Shown here: positions 48,663 through 58,982 of the stretch, in pieces
Position numbering within the stretch: position 1 is the stretch's first letter
How the letters are laid out: every line of letters starts with the position of its first letter
DNA from: Kitasatospora fiedleri
GTDB taxonomy: Bacteria; Actinomycetota; Actinomycetes; Streptomycetales; Streptomycetaceae
DNA: 64,000 bases
Direction: 5' to 3'
NCBI RefSeq assembly: GCF_948472415.1
Contig: NZ_OX419519.1
Location: 2,542,001-2,606,000, forward strand
The notes under the pieces: model-generated
The model's database searches: none
The model's input: the letters and a program-made list of their open reading frames with translations, nothing else
What the model was told of the DNA's origin: nothing
Position numbers and translations under genes: made by a program

Positions 48663-50219
48663 ATGCGTGCACCACAGCCCCGTCCCCGCCCGCGCGCCGG
48701 GCGGGCACTGCTCGCCGGACTGCTGGCGGCCTCCACCGGCCTGGTCGGCCTGGTCCTGGCCGGTACCGGCACGGCCACCGCCGCCGCGCCCAACGTGAAC
48801 GTGGTCGTCAACGGCGACTTCTCGGCCGGCGACCACCTCAGCCCGTGGACCTGCGGCCCGACCGTCACCGCGGTGAACAACGCCGCCACCGGCTGGGACC
48901 TCCAGGGCTCCCCGGCCGGCAACGACTACGCCAACTGCAGCCAGACCGTCGCCGTGCTGCCCAACTCGACGTACACCCTGAGCACCGTGGTGCAGGGCGG
49001 CTACGTGTTCGCGGGCGCCACCGGCACCGGTGGCACCGACCCGTCCACCTGGAGCTCCAACGCCGGGTGGAACACCCTGACCTCCACCTTCACCACCGGC
49101 GCGGCCACCACCTCGGTGTCGGTCTGGTTCCACGGCTGGTACGGGCAGACCCCGTTCCTGGTCGACAAGGTCTCGCTGGTCGGGCCGGGCACCGGCACCA
49201 GCCCGTCGCCCTCGCCCTCCGCGTCCACCAGCACCTCGCCGACCCCGTCGCCGTCCCCCTCGACCAGCGCCTCGCCCTCGTCCTCGCCGTCCCCGTCGAC
49301 GTCGGGCAGCCCGACCGCGCCGCCGCCCCGCAAGCACCTGCTGACCGGCTACTGGCAGGACTTCTACAACGGCGCGACACCGCAGCGGATCAGCGACGTC
49401 CCGGCCGCGTACGACATCATCGCGGTGGCCTTCGCGGACGCCACCAGCACCCAGGGCGCGATCTCCTTCACCCTGGACCCGACGCTCTCCGGCAAGCTCG
49501 GCGGCTACACCGAGGCCCAGTTCAAGGCCGACATCGCGGCCAAGCGGGCGGCCGGCAAGAAGGTGATCATCTCGGTCGGCGGGCAGAACGGCACCGTCTC
49601 GGTGGCCAACTCCACCGCCGCGGCCAACTTCGCGAACTCGGCGTACGCCCTGATCCAGCAGTACGGCTTCGACGGGATCGACATCGACCTGGAGAACGGC
49701 GTCAACTCCACCTACATGGCGCAGGCGCTGCACACCCTGGCGGCCAAGGTCGGGTCCGGCTTCGTGCTGACCATGGCCCCGGAGACCATCGGCATGCAGT
49801 CCACCGGCGGGGAGTACTTCAAGCTGGCGCTGGCCACCAAGGACATCCTGACCATCGTCAACATGCAGTACTACAACAGCGGCGCGATGCTCGGCTGCGA
49901 CGGCGGGGTCTACTCGCAGGGCACCGAGAACTTCCTCACCGGCCTGGCCTGCATCCAGCTCCAGGGCGGCCTGCGGCCCGACCAGGTCGGCCTGGGCGTC
50001 CCGGCCTCCACCAGCGCGGCGGGCGGCGGCTTCGTCAGTCCGTCGGTGGTGAACAACGCGCTGGACTGCCTGGCCGCCGGCACCAACTGCGGCAGCTTCG
50101 TCCCGCCGACCAAGTGGCCGACCATCGGCGGCGCGATGACCTGGTCCACCAACTGGGACGCCACCGCCGGCAACCAGATCGCCACCACCGTGGGGGCGCA
50201 CCTGCACGCGATGCCGTGA
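48663..50219 (+). CDS. secreted GH18 chitinase with N-terminal carbohydrate-binding module
   Basis: This 518-residue exoenzyme has an Arg-rich signal peptide (about 1-42, hydrophobic core LLAGLLAASTGLVGLVLAG, cleavage near TATAAAP). A CBM4/9-like beta-sandwich (NLVVNGDFSAG-type start, VVNGDFSAG near 48) follows. A Ser/Pro/Thr linker (about 180-225) leads to a GH18 barrel. The catalytic motif DGIDIDLE lies at 337-344, with E344 as acid. MQYYNSG and late WSTNWD contribute to the substrate site. It degrades chitin to chitooligosaccharides. ATG at 48663 has GGAG upstream. The gene is plus-strand, flanked by minus-strand housekeeping genes. Confidence 0.93.
   Translation: MRAPQPRPRPRAGRALLAGLLAASTGLVGLVLAGTGTATAAAPNVNVVVNGDFSAGDHLSPWTCGPTVTAVNNAATGWDLQGSPAGNDYANCSQTVAVLPNSTYTLSTVVQGGYVFAGATGTGGTDPSTWSSNAGWNTLTSTFTTGAATTSVSVWFHGWYGQTPFLVDKVSLVGPGTGTSPSPSPSASTSTSPTPSPSPSTSASPSSSPSPSTSGSPTAPPPRKHLLTGYWQDFYNGATPQRISDVPAAYDIIAVAFADATSTQGAISFTLDPTLSGKLGGYTEAQFKADIAAKRAAGKKVIISVGGQNGTVSVANSTAAANFANSAYALIQQYGFDGIDIDLENGVNSTYMAQALHTLAAKVGSGFVLTMAPETIGMQSTGGEYFKLALATKDILTIVNMQYYNSGAMLGCDGGVYSQGTENFLTGLACIQLQGGLRPDQVGLGVPASTSAAGGGFVSPSVVNNALDCLAAGTNCGSFVPPTKWPTIGGAMTWSTNWDATAGNQIATTVGAHLHAMP
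49197..49325 (+). repeat. Ser/Pro/Thr linker-coding repeats in chitinase
   Basis: Low-complexity CCGTCGCCCTCG-like codons encode SPSPSPSTS repeats that link the binding module to the catalytic domain. Confidence 0.6.
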
Positions 50220-50232
50220 CCCGTCGTCCGGC

Positions 50233-50269
50233 CGCGTCCCGGTGCGGGAACCGCCCGGGCCGGGACGCG
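50233..50269. terminator. bidirectional terminator after the chitinase gene
   Basis: A 10-bp stem (50233-50242 with 50260-50269) encloses an inner GCGGG/CCCGC pairing. It lies between the convergent stops at 50219 and 50283. Confidence 0.7.
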
Positions 50270-50282
50270 CAGTGACGATCCG

Positions 50283-50813
50283 TCAGTACGTCGCGCGGGG
50301 CGTCGGCAGCCGCCCCGCGTGCCGGCGGCGCAGTTCGGCGGCGATCTCCTCGGCCTCGCCCTCCGGCAGCAGCGGCAGCATCATCGCCACCGCCTGCACC
50401 AGGCCGCCGAGCAGGTAGGTGGTGTCGGGGGTGCCGGCCACCAGGGCGCGCACCTGGGCGACGTCGCCCGCGGCGACGGCCTCCAGCAGCAGGGCGGCGC
50501 CGGCCGCCTCCTCGTCCACCGGCACCTGCGAGGCGTCGTGCGGGGCGCGCCGGGCCAGGCCGCGCAGCACCCGGTCGGCGACCTCGGGGGCGTACGCCTT
50601 GCGGACCGCCTCGGCGGCGATCCACACCAGCAGGGTGGCCACTTCGCGTTCGACGTGCTCGGCGAGCAGCCGGTCCAGCTCGGTGTCGAAGGCGATCTGG
50701 TTTCCGTGCCGGAATGCCAGCAGCAGCGTCGCCGCCCGGGCCTTGGCCGCCTCCACCTCTTCCCTCGGAAGTTCGTCCGGAAGTTCGTCGGCCAACTCCC
50801 CGGTCGCCATCAT
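50283..50813 (-). CDS. hypothetical helical acidic protein
   Basis: The 176-residue, Ala/Glu/Leu-rich, probably all-helical protein begins MMATGELADELPDELPREEVEAAKA. No membrane span or signal peptide is visible. A block HVEREVATLLVWIAAEAVRKAY is the most distinctive part, and the C-terminus is RRHAGRLPTPRATY. ATG at 50813 has GGAGG eight bases upstream; longer frames are unsupported. A short DNA duplication (GGAAGTTCGTC twice) encodes DELPDELP. It is convergent with the chitinase gene. The function is unknown. Confidence 0.65.
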   Translation of the reverse strand: MMATGELADELPDELPREEVEAAKARAATLLLAFRHGNQIAFDTELDRLLAEHVEREVATLLVWIAAEAVRKAYAPEVADRVLRGLARRAPHDASQVPVDEEAAGAALLLEAVAAGDVAQVRALVAGTPDTTYLLGGLVQAVAMMLPLLPEGEAEEIAAELRRRHAGRLPTPRATY

Positions 50814-51040
50814 GTGCGTGCCCTCCGTTCGTGCCCCGCCCGAATGGGAACTTCCGCCCACCGTACACATCCGGTGTGCAAAGGTCGCTGAACGCGCGGG
50901 GGTGGGCGACGCAATGCATTCCAAATGGCGCGGCGGGTCAATTGCCGCACAATGACGCCGAATAGGGGGTGCTCCGCCGATACCGCGACGCGCGGGCAAG
51001 GGAATTGACAAACCGTCGGGAACAACCCGGGAAAAGGCGG
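50814..51040. other. A/T-richer non-coding region between the 176-residue gene and valS
   Basis: No gene is seen. On the minus strand TTGACC (50936-50941) is a possible -35 box for the hypothetical gene at 50283-50813. Base composition around 50900-51020 is clearly less GC-rich than the coding surroundings. Confidence 0.4.
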
Positions 51041-51073
51041 AGGGCCGCCGCCCCCGAGGGGAGCGGCGGCCCT
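51041..51073 (-). terminator. terminator of valS
   Basis: A perfect 11-bp stem (51041-51051 with 51063-51073) extends inward by CCCC/GGGG around GA. It starts 14 bases after the valS stop. Confidence 0.8.
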
Positions 51074-51086
51074 GGCCGGCCTGCGG

Positions 51087-53726
51087 TCAGCCCTGCGGCA
51101 GCGCCGCGAGTTGGGCGGTGATCCGCTCGATGTCGGCCTCGGCGGCCGTCAGCCGGACCCGGATCTTGGCGACCACCTCGTCCGGCGCCTTGGCCAGGAA
51201 GGCCTCGTTGCCGAGCTTTCCGGTGGTCTGCGCCTTCTCCTTCTCGGCGGCGGCCAAGTCCTTCTGCAGGCGCTTGCGTTCGGCCGCCACGTCGATGGTG
51301 CCGGACAGGTCGAGCGCGACGGTGGTGCCGGCCACCGGCAGCGCGGCGGTGGCGTGGAAGCCCTCCTCGGGCAGCGTCAGCCGCAGCAGCGCGCGGATCG
51401 CGGCCTCGTGCACCTCCAGCCGGTGGCCGGCCAGCTCCAGCCGGGCCGGGACCTTCTGGGTGTCGCGCAGGCCCTGGTCGTTGCGGAACCGGCGGACCTC
51501 GGTGACCACCTGCCGCAGCAGGGCGATCTCCGACTCGGCGTCGGCGTCCCGGTAGCCGGAGTCCGTCGGCCACTCGGCGACGACCACCGACTCGGCGCCG
51601 GTCAGCGCCGTCCACAGCGCGTCGGTGACGAACGGGACGATCGGGTGCAGCAGGCGCAGCGTCACGTCCAGCACCTCGCCGAGCACCCGGCGGGCGTGGT
51701 CGGCCCGCGGGCCGCCGCCGTTCAGGGTGGTCTTGGAGAGCTCGACGTACCAGTCGAAGACCTCGTCCCAGGCGAAGTGGAACAGCGCGTCGGAGACCTT
51801 CGCGAACTCGAAGTCCTCGTAGAGCGCGTCGACCTCGGCCACCGTGGCGTTCAGCCGGGAGAGGATCCAGCGGTCCGCGGCGGTGAGCTCCTCCGGCGCG
51901 GGCAGCGGCCCCTGGACGGTGGCGCCGTTCATCAGCGCGAACCGGGTGGCGTTCCAGATCTTGTTGCAGAAGTTCCGCGAGCCCTTGACCCAGTCCTCGC
52001 CGATCGGCACGTCGGCGCCGGGGTTGGCGCCGCGGGCCAGCGTGAAGCGGACGGCGTCGGCGCCGTAGGCGTCCATCCAGTCCAGCGGGTCGACGGCGGT
52101 GCCGGAGGACTTCGACATCTTCTTGCCGAACTCGTCGCGGACCAGGCCGGTCAGCGCCACCGTCTTGAACGGGGCCTCGCCGTCCATCGCGTACAGGCCG
52201 AACATCATCATCCGGGCGACCCAGAAGAAGATGATGTCGTGGCCGGTCAGCAGGACGTCGGTCGGGTAGAACTTCTCCAGGTCGGCGGTGCGCTCCGGCC
52301 AGCCCAGGGTGGAGAACGGCCACAGGCCGGAGGAGAACCAGGTGTCCAGCACGTCCGGGTCCTGGACCCAGCCCTCGCCGGCGGGCGGCTGCTCGTCCGG
52401 GCCGACGCAGACGACCTCGCCGTCCGGGCCGTACCAGACCGGGATGCGGTGGCCCCACCAGAGCTGGCGCGAGATGCACCAGTCGTACATGTTGTCGACC
52501 CAGTCGAAGTAGCGGCGCTCCAGCTCCTTCGGGTGGATCTCGACCCGGCCGTCGCGGACCGCGTCGCCCGCGGCCTTCGCCAGCGGCTCGACCTTGACCC
52601 ACCACTGCAGCGACAGCCGCGGCTCGACCACGGTGTGGCAGCGCGAGCAGTGGCCGACCGCGTGCTCGTAGGGGCGCTTCTCGGCGACGATCCGGCCCTG
52701 CTCGCGCAGCGCGCCGACCACGGCGGAGCGGGCCTCCAGCCGGTCCAGGCCGAGGAACGGGCCGTGCACCGTGATGATGCCGCGGTCGTCCATCACCGTC
52801 AGGTTGGGCAGGCCGTGCCGCTGGCCGATGGCGAAGTCGTTCGGGTCGTGCGCGGGCGTCACCTTGACGGCGCCGGTGCCGAACTCCGGGTCGACGTGCT
52901 CGTCGGCGACGACCGGGATCTCACGGTCCGTCAGCGGCAGCTTGACGGTCCGGCCGACCAGGTGCGCGTAGCGCTCGTCGGACGGGTGGACGGCCACCGC
53001 GGTGTCGCCCAGCAGGGTCTCGGCGCGGGTGGTGGCGACCACGATCGCGTCCGCGCCGTCGCCGTAGCGGATCGAGACCAGCTCGCCGGGCACGTTCTCG
53101 TGCTCGACCTCGATGTCGGAGAGCGCGGTCAGGCAGCGCGGGCACCAGTTGATGATGCGCTCGGCGCGGTAGATCAGGCCGTCGTCGAAGAGCTTCTTGA
53201 AGATGGTCTGGACGGCCTGCGACAGGCCCTCGTCCATGGTGAAGCGCTCGCGCGACCAGTCCACGCCGTCGCCGAGCCGGCGCATCTGGCCGAGAATCCG
53301 GCCGCCGTAGTTCTCCTTCCACTCCCAGACCTTGTCGACGAAGGCCTCCCGGCCCAGGTCGTGCCGGGACAGGCCGGCCTCGGCGAGCTGCTGCTCCACC
53401 TTGTTCTGGGTGGCGATACCCGCGTGGTCCATGCCCGGGAGCCACAGCGCCTCGAAGCCGAGCATCCGCTTGCGGCGGGTCAGCGCGTCCATCAGCGTGT
53501 GCTGGAAGGCGTGGCCCAGGTGGAGCGCGCCGGTGACGTTCGGGGGCGGGATGACGATGGTGTACGGGGGCTTCTCGCTCTTCGCGTCGGCCGTGAAGTA
53601 ACCGCGCTCCACCCAGCGCTCGTACAGCTCGCCCTCTACCTCGGCCGGGGCGTAGGTCGTCGGGAGGGTGGCTGCGTCGTCCCCGGGGTGCGAGTTCGCG
53701 GGGCGCTGGTTCGTCGTGTCGGTCAC
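51087..53726 (-). CDS. valS: valyl-tRNA synthetase
   Basis: The 879-residue class I synthetase has the HIGH motif GALHLGHAF (HLGH at 69-72) and KMSKS near 533 ([14 protein letters not shown]). A CP1 editing domain contains [19 protein letters not shown]. The C-terminal tRNA-binding coiled coil has [20 protein letters not shown]. It charges tRNA-Val and edits threonine. GTG at 53726 (VTDTTNQRP) lacks a ribosome binding site. A TAAACT box seven bases upstream suggests a leaderless mRNA. Much longer upstream frames read through the neighbouring gene and are rejected. Confidence 0.96.
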   Translation of the reverse strand: MTDTTNQRPANSHPGDDAATLPTTYAPAEVEGELYERWVERGYFTADAKSEKPPYTIVIPPPNVTGALHLGHAFQHTLMDALTRRKRMLGFEALWLPGMDHAGIATQNKVEQQLAEAGLSRHDLGREAFVDKVWEWKENYGGRILGQMRRLGDGVDWSRERFTMDEGLSQAVQTIFKKLFDDGLIYRAERIINWCPRCLTALSDIEVEHENVPGELVSIRYGDGADAIVVATTRAETLLGDTAVAVHPSDERYAHLVGRTVKLPLTDREIPVVADEHVDPEFGTGAVKVTPAHDPNDFAIGQRHGLPNLTVMDDRGIITVHGPFLGLDRLEARSAVVGALREQGRIVAEKRPYEHAVGHCSRCHTVVEPRLSLQWWVKVEPLAKAAGDAVRDGRVEIHPKELERRYFDWVDNMYDWCISRQLWWGHRIPVWYGPDGEVVCVGPDEQPPAGEGWVQDPDVLDTWFSSGLWPFSTLGWPERTADLEKFYPTDVLLTGHDIIFFWVARMMMFGLYAMDGEAPFKTVALTGLVRDEFGKKMSKSSGTAVDPLDWMDAYGADAVRFTLARGANPGADVPIGEDWVKGSRNFCNKIWNATRFALMNGATVQGPLPAPEELTAADRWILSRLNATVAEVDALYEDFEFAKVSDALFHFAWDEVFDWYVELSKTTLNGGGPRADHARRVLGEVLDVTLRLLHPIVPFVTDALWTALTGAESVVVAEWPTDSGYRDADAESEIALLRQVVTEVRRFRNDQGLRDTQKVPARLELAGHRLEVHEAAIRALLRLTLPEEGFHATAALPVAGTTVALDLSGTIDVAAERKRLQKDLAAAEKEKAQTTGKLGNEAFLAKAPDEVVAKIRVRLTAAEADIERITAQLAALPQG

Positions 53727-53733
53727 GACGAAC

Positions 53734-53739
53734 AGTTTA
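53734..53739 (-). promoter_or_regulatory. -10 box for probable leaderless valS transcript
   Basis: Minus-strand TAAACT lies seven bases before the GTG start of valS. A possible -35 TTCGTA (53759-53764) is 19 bases away and weak. Confidence 0.45.
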
Positions 53740-53888
53740 CGGAAGTACGGACCTCGGTTACGAACCGATGGTGTCCGGACCGCTCGGGCGCGGTGGGGGG
53801 ACCGTACGATAGCGTGCCGCATGCTCGACCACTCGACCGACCACAACAGGGCCGCGGAACGCGCAAGCGGCGGGGGAGACTGACGACG

Positions 53889-54839
53889 ATGTACGGCCAG
53901 GGGCAGGGACCGCAGCAGTATCCGCAGGGGCAGCCGCAGCAGCCGTACGGCGCTCCCCCTCCGCAGCCCGGCTACGGTCAGCCGCCGGCCTACGGCGCCC
54001 CCCAGCCGCCCGCGTACGGCGAGCCCCAACCGCCCGCGTACGGCGCGCCCCAGCAGCAGCCCCCCGGCTACGGCTACCCGCAGCAGCCCCCGGCCCCGCA
54101 GCCCGGCTACGGCCAGCCGCCGCAGCCCCCGCAGCAGTGGGGCGCGCCCCAGCAGCAGCCCGGGTACGGCGGGTACCCGCCGCCGCCCGCGCCGGCCAGG
54201 AAGGGCCGGGGCGGGATCATCGCCCTGGTGGTCGTGCTCGGCGTGGCCGTGGTCGGCGGCGGCCTGTGGTGGGGGCTGAAGGGCGGCTCCGGCTCGGACA
54301 CGGCGGGCAAGTACAAGCTCATGGTGCAGGACAGCGTGGCGGGCTACACCAAGAAGTCGTCCAACGAGAAGGGCGAGTTGAAGGGCCTGGAGGCCGTCGG
54401 CACCTTCGAGGGCTCGCTCAGCGTGACCTACCAGAAGAACACCACCGACCTGGCCAGCTTCGGCGGCAGCTGGGGCACCGTCAAGGACCCGGACAAGGCG
54501 ATCGACGCCCTGGTCGCCAAGCTGGACGAGGCGATGAACAGCTCGGACGACTCCGACGGCTCGACGGACGGCGGCAAGGCGGTCTGGAAGCAGAAGCTGT
54601 CCGACGTGGACGCCAAGGACCCGAAGGACTCCGGCAGCCGGCTGCGCTGCGGCACCATCGGCGCCGAGGGCGGCGCCTCCGCCGCCGCCCCGAGCGTGCC
54701 GGTGTGCGTGTTCGCCACCCACTCCACGATCGGCTCGGTGACGACCAACAGCCTCGACCCCAAGGGCAAGCAGCTGACCGTCGACCAGGTCGCCGCGCTG
54801 GCCCGCCAGCTCCGGGACGCCTCCACCGTCGCCAAGTAG
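53889..54839 (+). CDS. membrane protein with Pro/Tyr/Gln-rich cytoplasmic tail (paralogue A)
   Basis: The first 105 residues of this 316-residue protein are repeats such as QPPAYGAP and PQPGYGQP. One membrane span (about 109-129, [21 protein letters not shown]) and an extracytoplasmic domain of about 185 residues follow. The outer domain begins [14 protein letters not shown] and has two Cys (LRCGTIG and VCVFAT). Its C-terminus [17 protein letters not shown] closely matches that of the next gene. A sensor or wall-interacting role is possible but unproven. ATG at 53889 follows GGGGGAG about ten bases upstream. Confidence 0.7.
   Translation: MYGQGQGPQQYPQGQPQQPYGAPPPQPGYGQPPAYGAPQPPAYGEPQPPAYGAPQQQPPGYGYPQQPPAPQPGYGQPPQPPQQWGAPQQQPGYGGYPPPPAPARKGRGGIIALVVVLGVAVVGGGLWWGLKGGSGSDTAGKYKLMVQDSVAGYTKKSSNEKGELKGLEAVGTFEGSLSVTYQKNTTDLASFGGSWGTVKDPDKAIDALVAKLDEAMNSSDDSDGSTDGGKAVWKQKLSDVDAKDPKDSGSRLRCGTIGAEGGASAAAPSVPVCVFATHSTIGSVTTNSLDPKGKQLTVDQVAALARQLRDASTVAK
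53975..54050 (+). repeat. 24-bp repeats encoding QPPAYGxP
   Basis: Three consecutive, slightly diverged units encode [16 protein letters not shown] and QPPAYGAP in the cytoplasmic tail of paralogue A. Confidence 0.65.
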
Positions 54840-54894
54840 CACCCGACCCCCGCCAGTACCAGCACCACCTCCACGTGTGAACGGAGCCCCAGCC

Positions 54895-55707
54895 GTGTCC
54901 GACAACCAGTTCGGCCCGCCGCAGCCCGGCTTCGGGCCGCCGCAGCCCCCCGGCGCCCCGATACCCCCGCAGGGCGCGCCCGCCCCGCAGCCCGGATACG
55001 GCTACCCCGGTCAGCAGCCGCCGCCGCAGCAGCAGTCCTGGGGCGGCGCCCCGCTGCCGCAGCAGGGCTACCCGGCCGGCGCCCCCGGCGGCTTCCCGCC
55101 CGGCTACCCGGCCCCGCCGAAGAAGTCCCGCAAGGGCCTGTGGGTCACGCTGTCCATCGTGTCCGCGGTGATCCTGGCCGGCGCCGGCGTGGTCGGCTAC
55201 CTCGCCTACGACACCGTCTCGAAGTCCGGCAAGTACAAGGTCGTCATGCCCCCGACCTTCCAGGGCATGAGCAGCGAGGCCGGTGCGGACACCGCCCAGC
55301 AGATGGCCGAGCAGATGAAGCAGGACTCGGCCTCCGACCCCGACTCGCTCCAGCCGGACGAGACGGTCGCCGCCGTCTACGGCTCGGAGGACGGCAGCCG
55401 GGTGCTGATCGCGGCCGGCGGCTACGGCAAGGTGACCCGGCCGTCCTACCAGGTCGACCAGCAGTTCAAGGACATGGAGAAGGAGGGTGACACCGTCACC
55501 CAGAAGAAGTCGGTGGACGCCGGTCCGCTCGGCGGCTCGATGTCCTGCGGCATCGTCACCAGCGGCGACACCCCCGACCTCGCGGTCTGCGTCTGGGCCG
55601 ACTACTCCGCCGTGGTGCTGGTGATGGAGAAGGCCGACGGCATCGACCTCGACAAGGTCGCCGCCGACACCCGCGAGCTGCGCCAGGTCTCCGAGGTCGC
55701 CAAGTAG
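54895..55707 (+). CDS. membrane protein with Pro/Gly/Gln-rich cytoplasmic tail (paralogue B)
   Basis: The 270-residue protein has the same layout as paralogue A: disordered N-terminus ([12 protein letters not shown]), one membrane span (81-104, [21 protein letters not shown]) and an extracytoplasmic domain starting [11 protein letters not shown]. It has two Cys (MSCGIV and AVCVWADY) and the C-terminus [18 protein letters not shown] at 54895 has GGAG about ten bases upstream; a GTG six codons earlier is less likely. It follows paralogue A by 55 bases on the same strand, probably as one operon, and ends at a strong bidirectional terminator. Confidence 0.7.
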   Translation: MSDNQFGPPQPGFGPPQPPGAPIPPQGAPAPQPGYGYPGQQPPPQQQSWGGAPLPQQGYPAGAPGGFPPGYPAPPKKSRKGLWVTLSIVSAVILAGAGVVGYLAYDTVSKSGKYKVVMPPTFQGMSSEAGADTAQQMAEQMKQDSASDPDSLQPDETVAAVYGSEDGSRVLIAAGGYGKVTRPSYQVDQQFKDMEKEGDTVTQKKSVDAGPLGGSMSCGIVTSGDTPDLAVCVWADYSAVVLVMEKADGIDLDKVAADTRELRQVSEVAK

Positions 55708-55777
55708 CCCTCCGGGCCCCGCGAGTGGACCTCCGGGCCGGCGAACGGCCCCGCGCCGCAAGGCGGTCGGACCAATG

Positions 55778-55817
55778 GGAAGGGCCCCGCACCGGTGAAC
55801 CGGTGCGGGGCCCTTCC
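55778..55817. terminator. strong bidirectional terminator between paralogue B and clpX
   Basis: A perfect 18-bp stem (55778-55795 with 55800-55817) with a TGAA tetraloop, between convergent genes. Confidence 0.9.
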
Positions 55818-55846
55818 GGGTCGGGCCGGGCGGCGGCGGCCTGGGC

Positions 55847-57133
<1,287 letters not shown>

Positions 57134-57360
57134 GAGGTGCTTCCCCTTCGCCAGGGGCCCCGCGGGGGTCGGGGCCTGGTGCTGTGAGACCGGCTGCGCC
57201 GTCGGCGGTCGGTCTGGTATCCGACGGTACTCTGCCGAGCCGTCGTTTCCGCCGACTTCGACCGGTCTGCCCTACGCCCTGGGCGAATTGATACCGAACA
57301 GATGCCGTCGCGGGCGCATGACCCGACTGCCATTGTGCGGGACGGACGCCAGGACCGGAA

Positions 57361-57405
57361 CGCCCCGGGGCGGGGCGTACGTCACGTACGCACCGCCCCG
57401 GGGCG
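57361..57405 (-). terminator. terminator of the clpP1-clpP2 operon
   Basis: A 21-bp stem with one mismatch (57361-57381 with 57385-57405) and a TCA loop, starting seven bases beyond the clpP2 stop codon. Confidence 0.85.
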
Positions 57406-57411
57406 GGAAGG

Positions 57412-58074
57412 TCAGTCGGTGTACGAGTTCTTCCGGGTCGAGACGATCTGGTCGATCAGCCCGTACTCCAGCGACTCCTCGGCGGTGAGGATCTTGTCGC
57501 GCTCGATGTCCTCGCGGACCTGCTCGACGTCCTTGCTGGAGTGCTTGGCCAGCATGTTCTCCAGCTGCTCGCGCATCCGGAAGATCTCCTTGGCCTGGAT
57601 CTCCAGGTCCGACACCTGGCCGCGGCCGGTCTCGGTGTACGGCTGGTGGATCAGGATGCGGGCGTTCGGCAGCGCGAGGCGCTTGCCGGGGGTGCCGGCG
57701 GCCAGGATCACCGCGGCGGCCGAGGCCGCCTGGCCCATGCAGACCGTCTGGATGTCCGGCTTCACGAACTGCATGGTGTCGTAGATCGCGGTCAGCGCGG
57801 TGAACGAGCCGCCGGGCGAGTTGATGTAGAGCGAGATGTCCCGGTCCGGGTCCATCGACTCCAGGCAGATCAGCTGCGCCATGATGTCGTTCGCCGAGAC
57901 GTCGTCCACCTGCGAGCCGAGGAAGATGATGCGCTCCTCGAACAGCTTGGCGTACGGGTCGTACTCGCGGATGCCCTGCGAGGTGCGCTCGACGAACCGC
58001 GGGACGATGTAGCGGCCCTCGGCGCGCATGTCCTCCAGGCGGGCCTTGGCACCGGACAGGCTGGGGATGTTCAT
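57412..58074 (-). CDS. clpP2: ATP-dependent Clp protease proteolytic subunit ClpP2
   Basis: The 220-residue serine protease has the catalytic triad S118 (GQAASAA), H143 (IHQPY) and probably D193 (ERDK). The [20 protein letters not shown] block and a Gly/Pro oxyanion region are normal. The N-terminal 40 residues ([21 protein letters not shown]) are longer than in ClpP1, typical of actinobacterial ClpP2. ClpP1 and ClpP2 form a mixed tetradecamer in actinomycetes. ATG at 58074 has GGAGG upstream. It is 44 bases after clpP1, in one operon. Confidence 0.96.
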   Translation of the reverse strand: MNIPSLSGAKARLEDMRAEGRYIVPRFVERTSQGIREYDPYAKLFEERIIFLGSQVDDVSANDIMAQLICLESMDPDRDISLYINSPGGSFTALTAIYDTMQFVKPDIQTVCMGQAASAAAVILAAGTPGKRLALPNARILIHQPYTETGRGQVSDLEIQAKEIFRMREQLENMLAKHSSKDVEQVREDIERDKILTAEESLEYGLIDQIVSTRKNSYTD

Positions 58075-58118
58075 GGTTTCTGGTCCTCCGAAGCGTGCGG
58101 TCAGGGTTCCGATGCCGG

Positions 58119-58769
58119 TCAGCCGGCCAGGCCGGCGCCGGTGCCGCCGCCGCCCGGGACGTCCGCGGCGCTGTGCATGATCTCGTCGATCAGGCCGTAC
58201 GCCTTGGCCTCCTCCGGCGTGAACCAGCGGTCGCGGTCGGAGTCCAGGGTGATCTGCTCGAAGGACTGGCCGCTGTGGAAGGCGATCAGCTCCGACATCC
58301 GCTTCTTGGTGCGCAGCAGCTGCTCGGCCTGGATCCGGATGTCGGTGGCGGAGCCGCCGAGGCCCGCGGAGGGCTGGTGCATCAGGATGTTGGCGTTCGG
58401 CAGCGAGAAGCGCTTGCCCTTGGCGCCCGCGGTCAGCAGGAACTGGCCCATCGACGCCGCCATGCCCATCGCGATGGTGACCACGTCGTTCTTGATGTAC
58501 TGCATGGTGTCGTAGATCGCCATGCCGGCCGAGATGGATCCACCCGGGGAGTTGATGTAGAGGTAGATGTCCTTCTCGGGGTCCGCCGCGAGCAGCAGCA
58601 GCTGGGCGGTGATCTTGTTGGCGATGTCGTCGTCGACCTGCTGGCCGAGGAAGATGATGCGCTCGTTGAGCAGCCGGTTGTAGACCTGGTCGCCCAGGCC
58701 GCCACCCACGTCGCCGCCGGCGGCGTGCGGTGCCATCGGGCCAGGCATCTGCATCTGCGGGAACGTCAC
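58119..58769 (-). CDS. clpP1: ATP-dependent Clp protease proteolytic subunit ClpP1
   Basis: The 216-residue serine protease has S106 in GMAASMGQ and H131 in MHQPS. The [19 protein letters not shown] signature is present. The short Met/Pro/Gly-rich N-terminus ([15 protein letters not shown]) is probably processed. Proteolysis by ClpP1P2 controls Streptomyces differentiation and antibiotic regulators. GTG at 58769 has AGGTGG upstream. A ClgR-type site and a promoter-like -10 box lie 46-103 bases upstream. Confidence 0.96.
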   Translation of the reverse strand: MTFPQMQMPGPMAPHAAGGDVGGGLGDQVYNRLLNERIIFLGQQVDDDIANKITAQLLLLAADPEKDIYLYINSPGGSISAGMAIYDTMQYIKNDVVTIAMGMAASMGQFLLTAGAKGKRFSLPNANILMHQPSAGLGGSATDIRIQAEQLLRTKKRMSELIAFHSGQSFEQITLDSDRDRWFTPEEAKAYGLIDEIMHSAADVPGGGGTGAGLAG

Positions 58770-58814
58770 TTAGCCACCTGCTCAGTCGATCTGCGTGTGT
58801 GTCGCTGTCCACCG

Positions 58815-58820
58815 ACCCTA
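58815..58820 (-). promoter_or_regulatory. candidate clpP1 -10 box
   Basis: Minus-strand TAGGGT, 45 bases before the clpP1 start. The -35 region (ATTCAG at 17 bases) is poor, which suits an activator-dependent promoter. Confidence 0.4.
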
Positions 58821-58858
58821 ACGCGCAGGCCCCGCCGCTGAATCCCCCACGCAGAACT

Positions 58859-58872
58859 GTTCGCTGTGAGCG
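58859..58872. promoter_or_regulatory. ClgR-type operator upstream of clpP1
   Basis: GTTCGCTGTGAGCG (minus strand CGCTCACAGCGAAC) matches the actinobacterial ClgR motif, a CGC-N5-GCG dyad with GTTCGC arm. It lies 90 bases before the clpP1 start and about 39 bases upstream of the candidate -10 box, a good position for an activator. ClgR activates clpP1P2 in Streptomyces lividans and Corynebacterium. Confidence 0.6.
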
Positions 58873-58904
58873 CAGGGTGAGCGGGCCGGACCCGTGGGGC
58901 ACGC

Positions 58905-58942
58905 GAACGGGCCCGGACGCCGTGCGGCGTCCGGGCCCGTTC
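58905..58942 (-). terminator. terminator of tig
   Basis: A perfect 17-bp stem (58905-58921 with 58926-58942) with loop GTGC, starting 40 bases after the tig stop. Confidence 0.85.
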
Positions 58943-58982
58943 CCGGTCTGACTTCACCGTCGGTGGCCGACGGTCACGGGGC

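Noticed and set aside
46197..50207. A 1,336-codon minus-strand frame spanning ndk to the chitinase
   Set aside because: It runs through known genes in a different frame and antisense to the chitinase, with no motif; a composition artefact.
53727..54905. N-terminal extension of valS by 393 codons
   Set aside because: The added part is antisense to the 316-residue membrane protein, and the true ValRS N-terminus starts at 53726.
58075..58902. Extension of clpP2 upstream to 58902
   Set aside because: It would overlap all of clpP1 in another frame; ATG at 58074 has a strong ribosome binding site and the conserved start.
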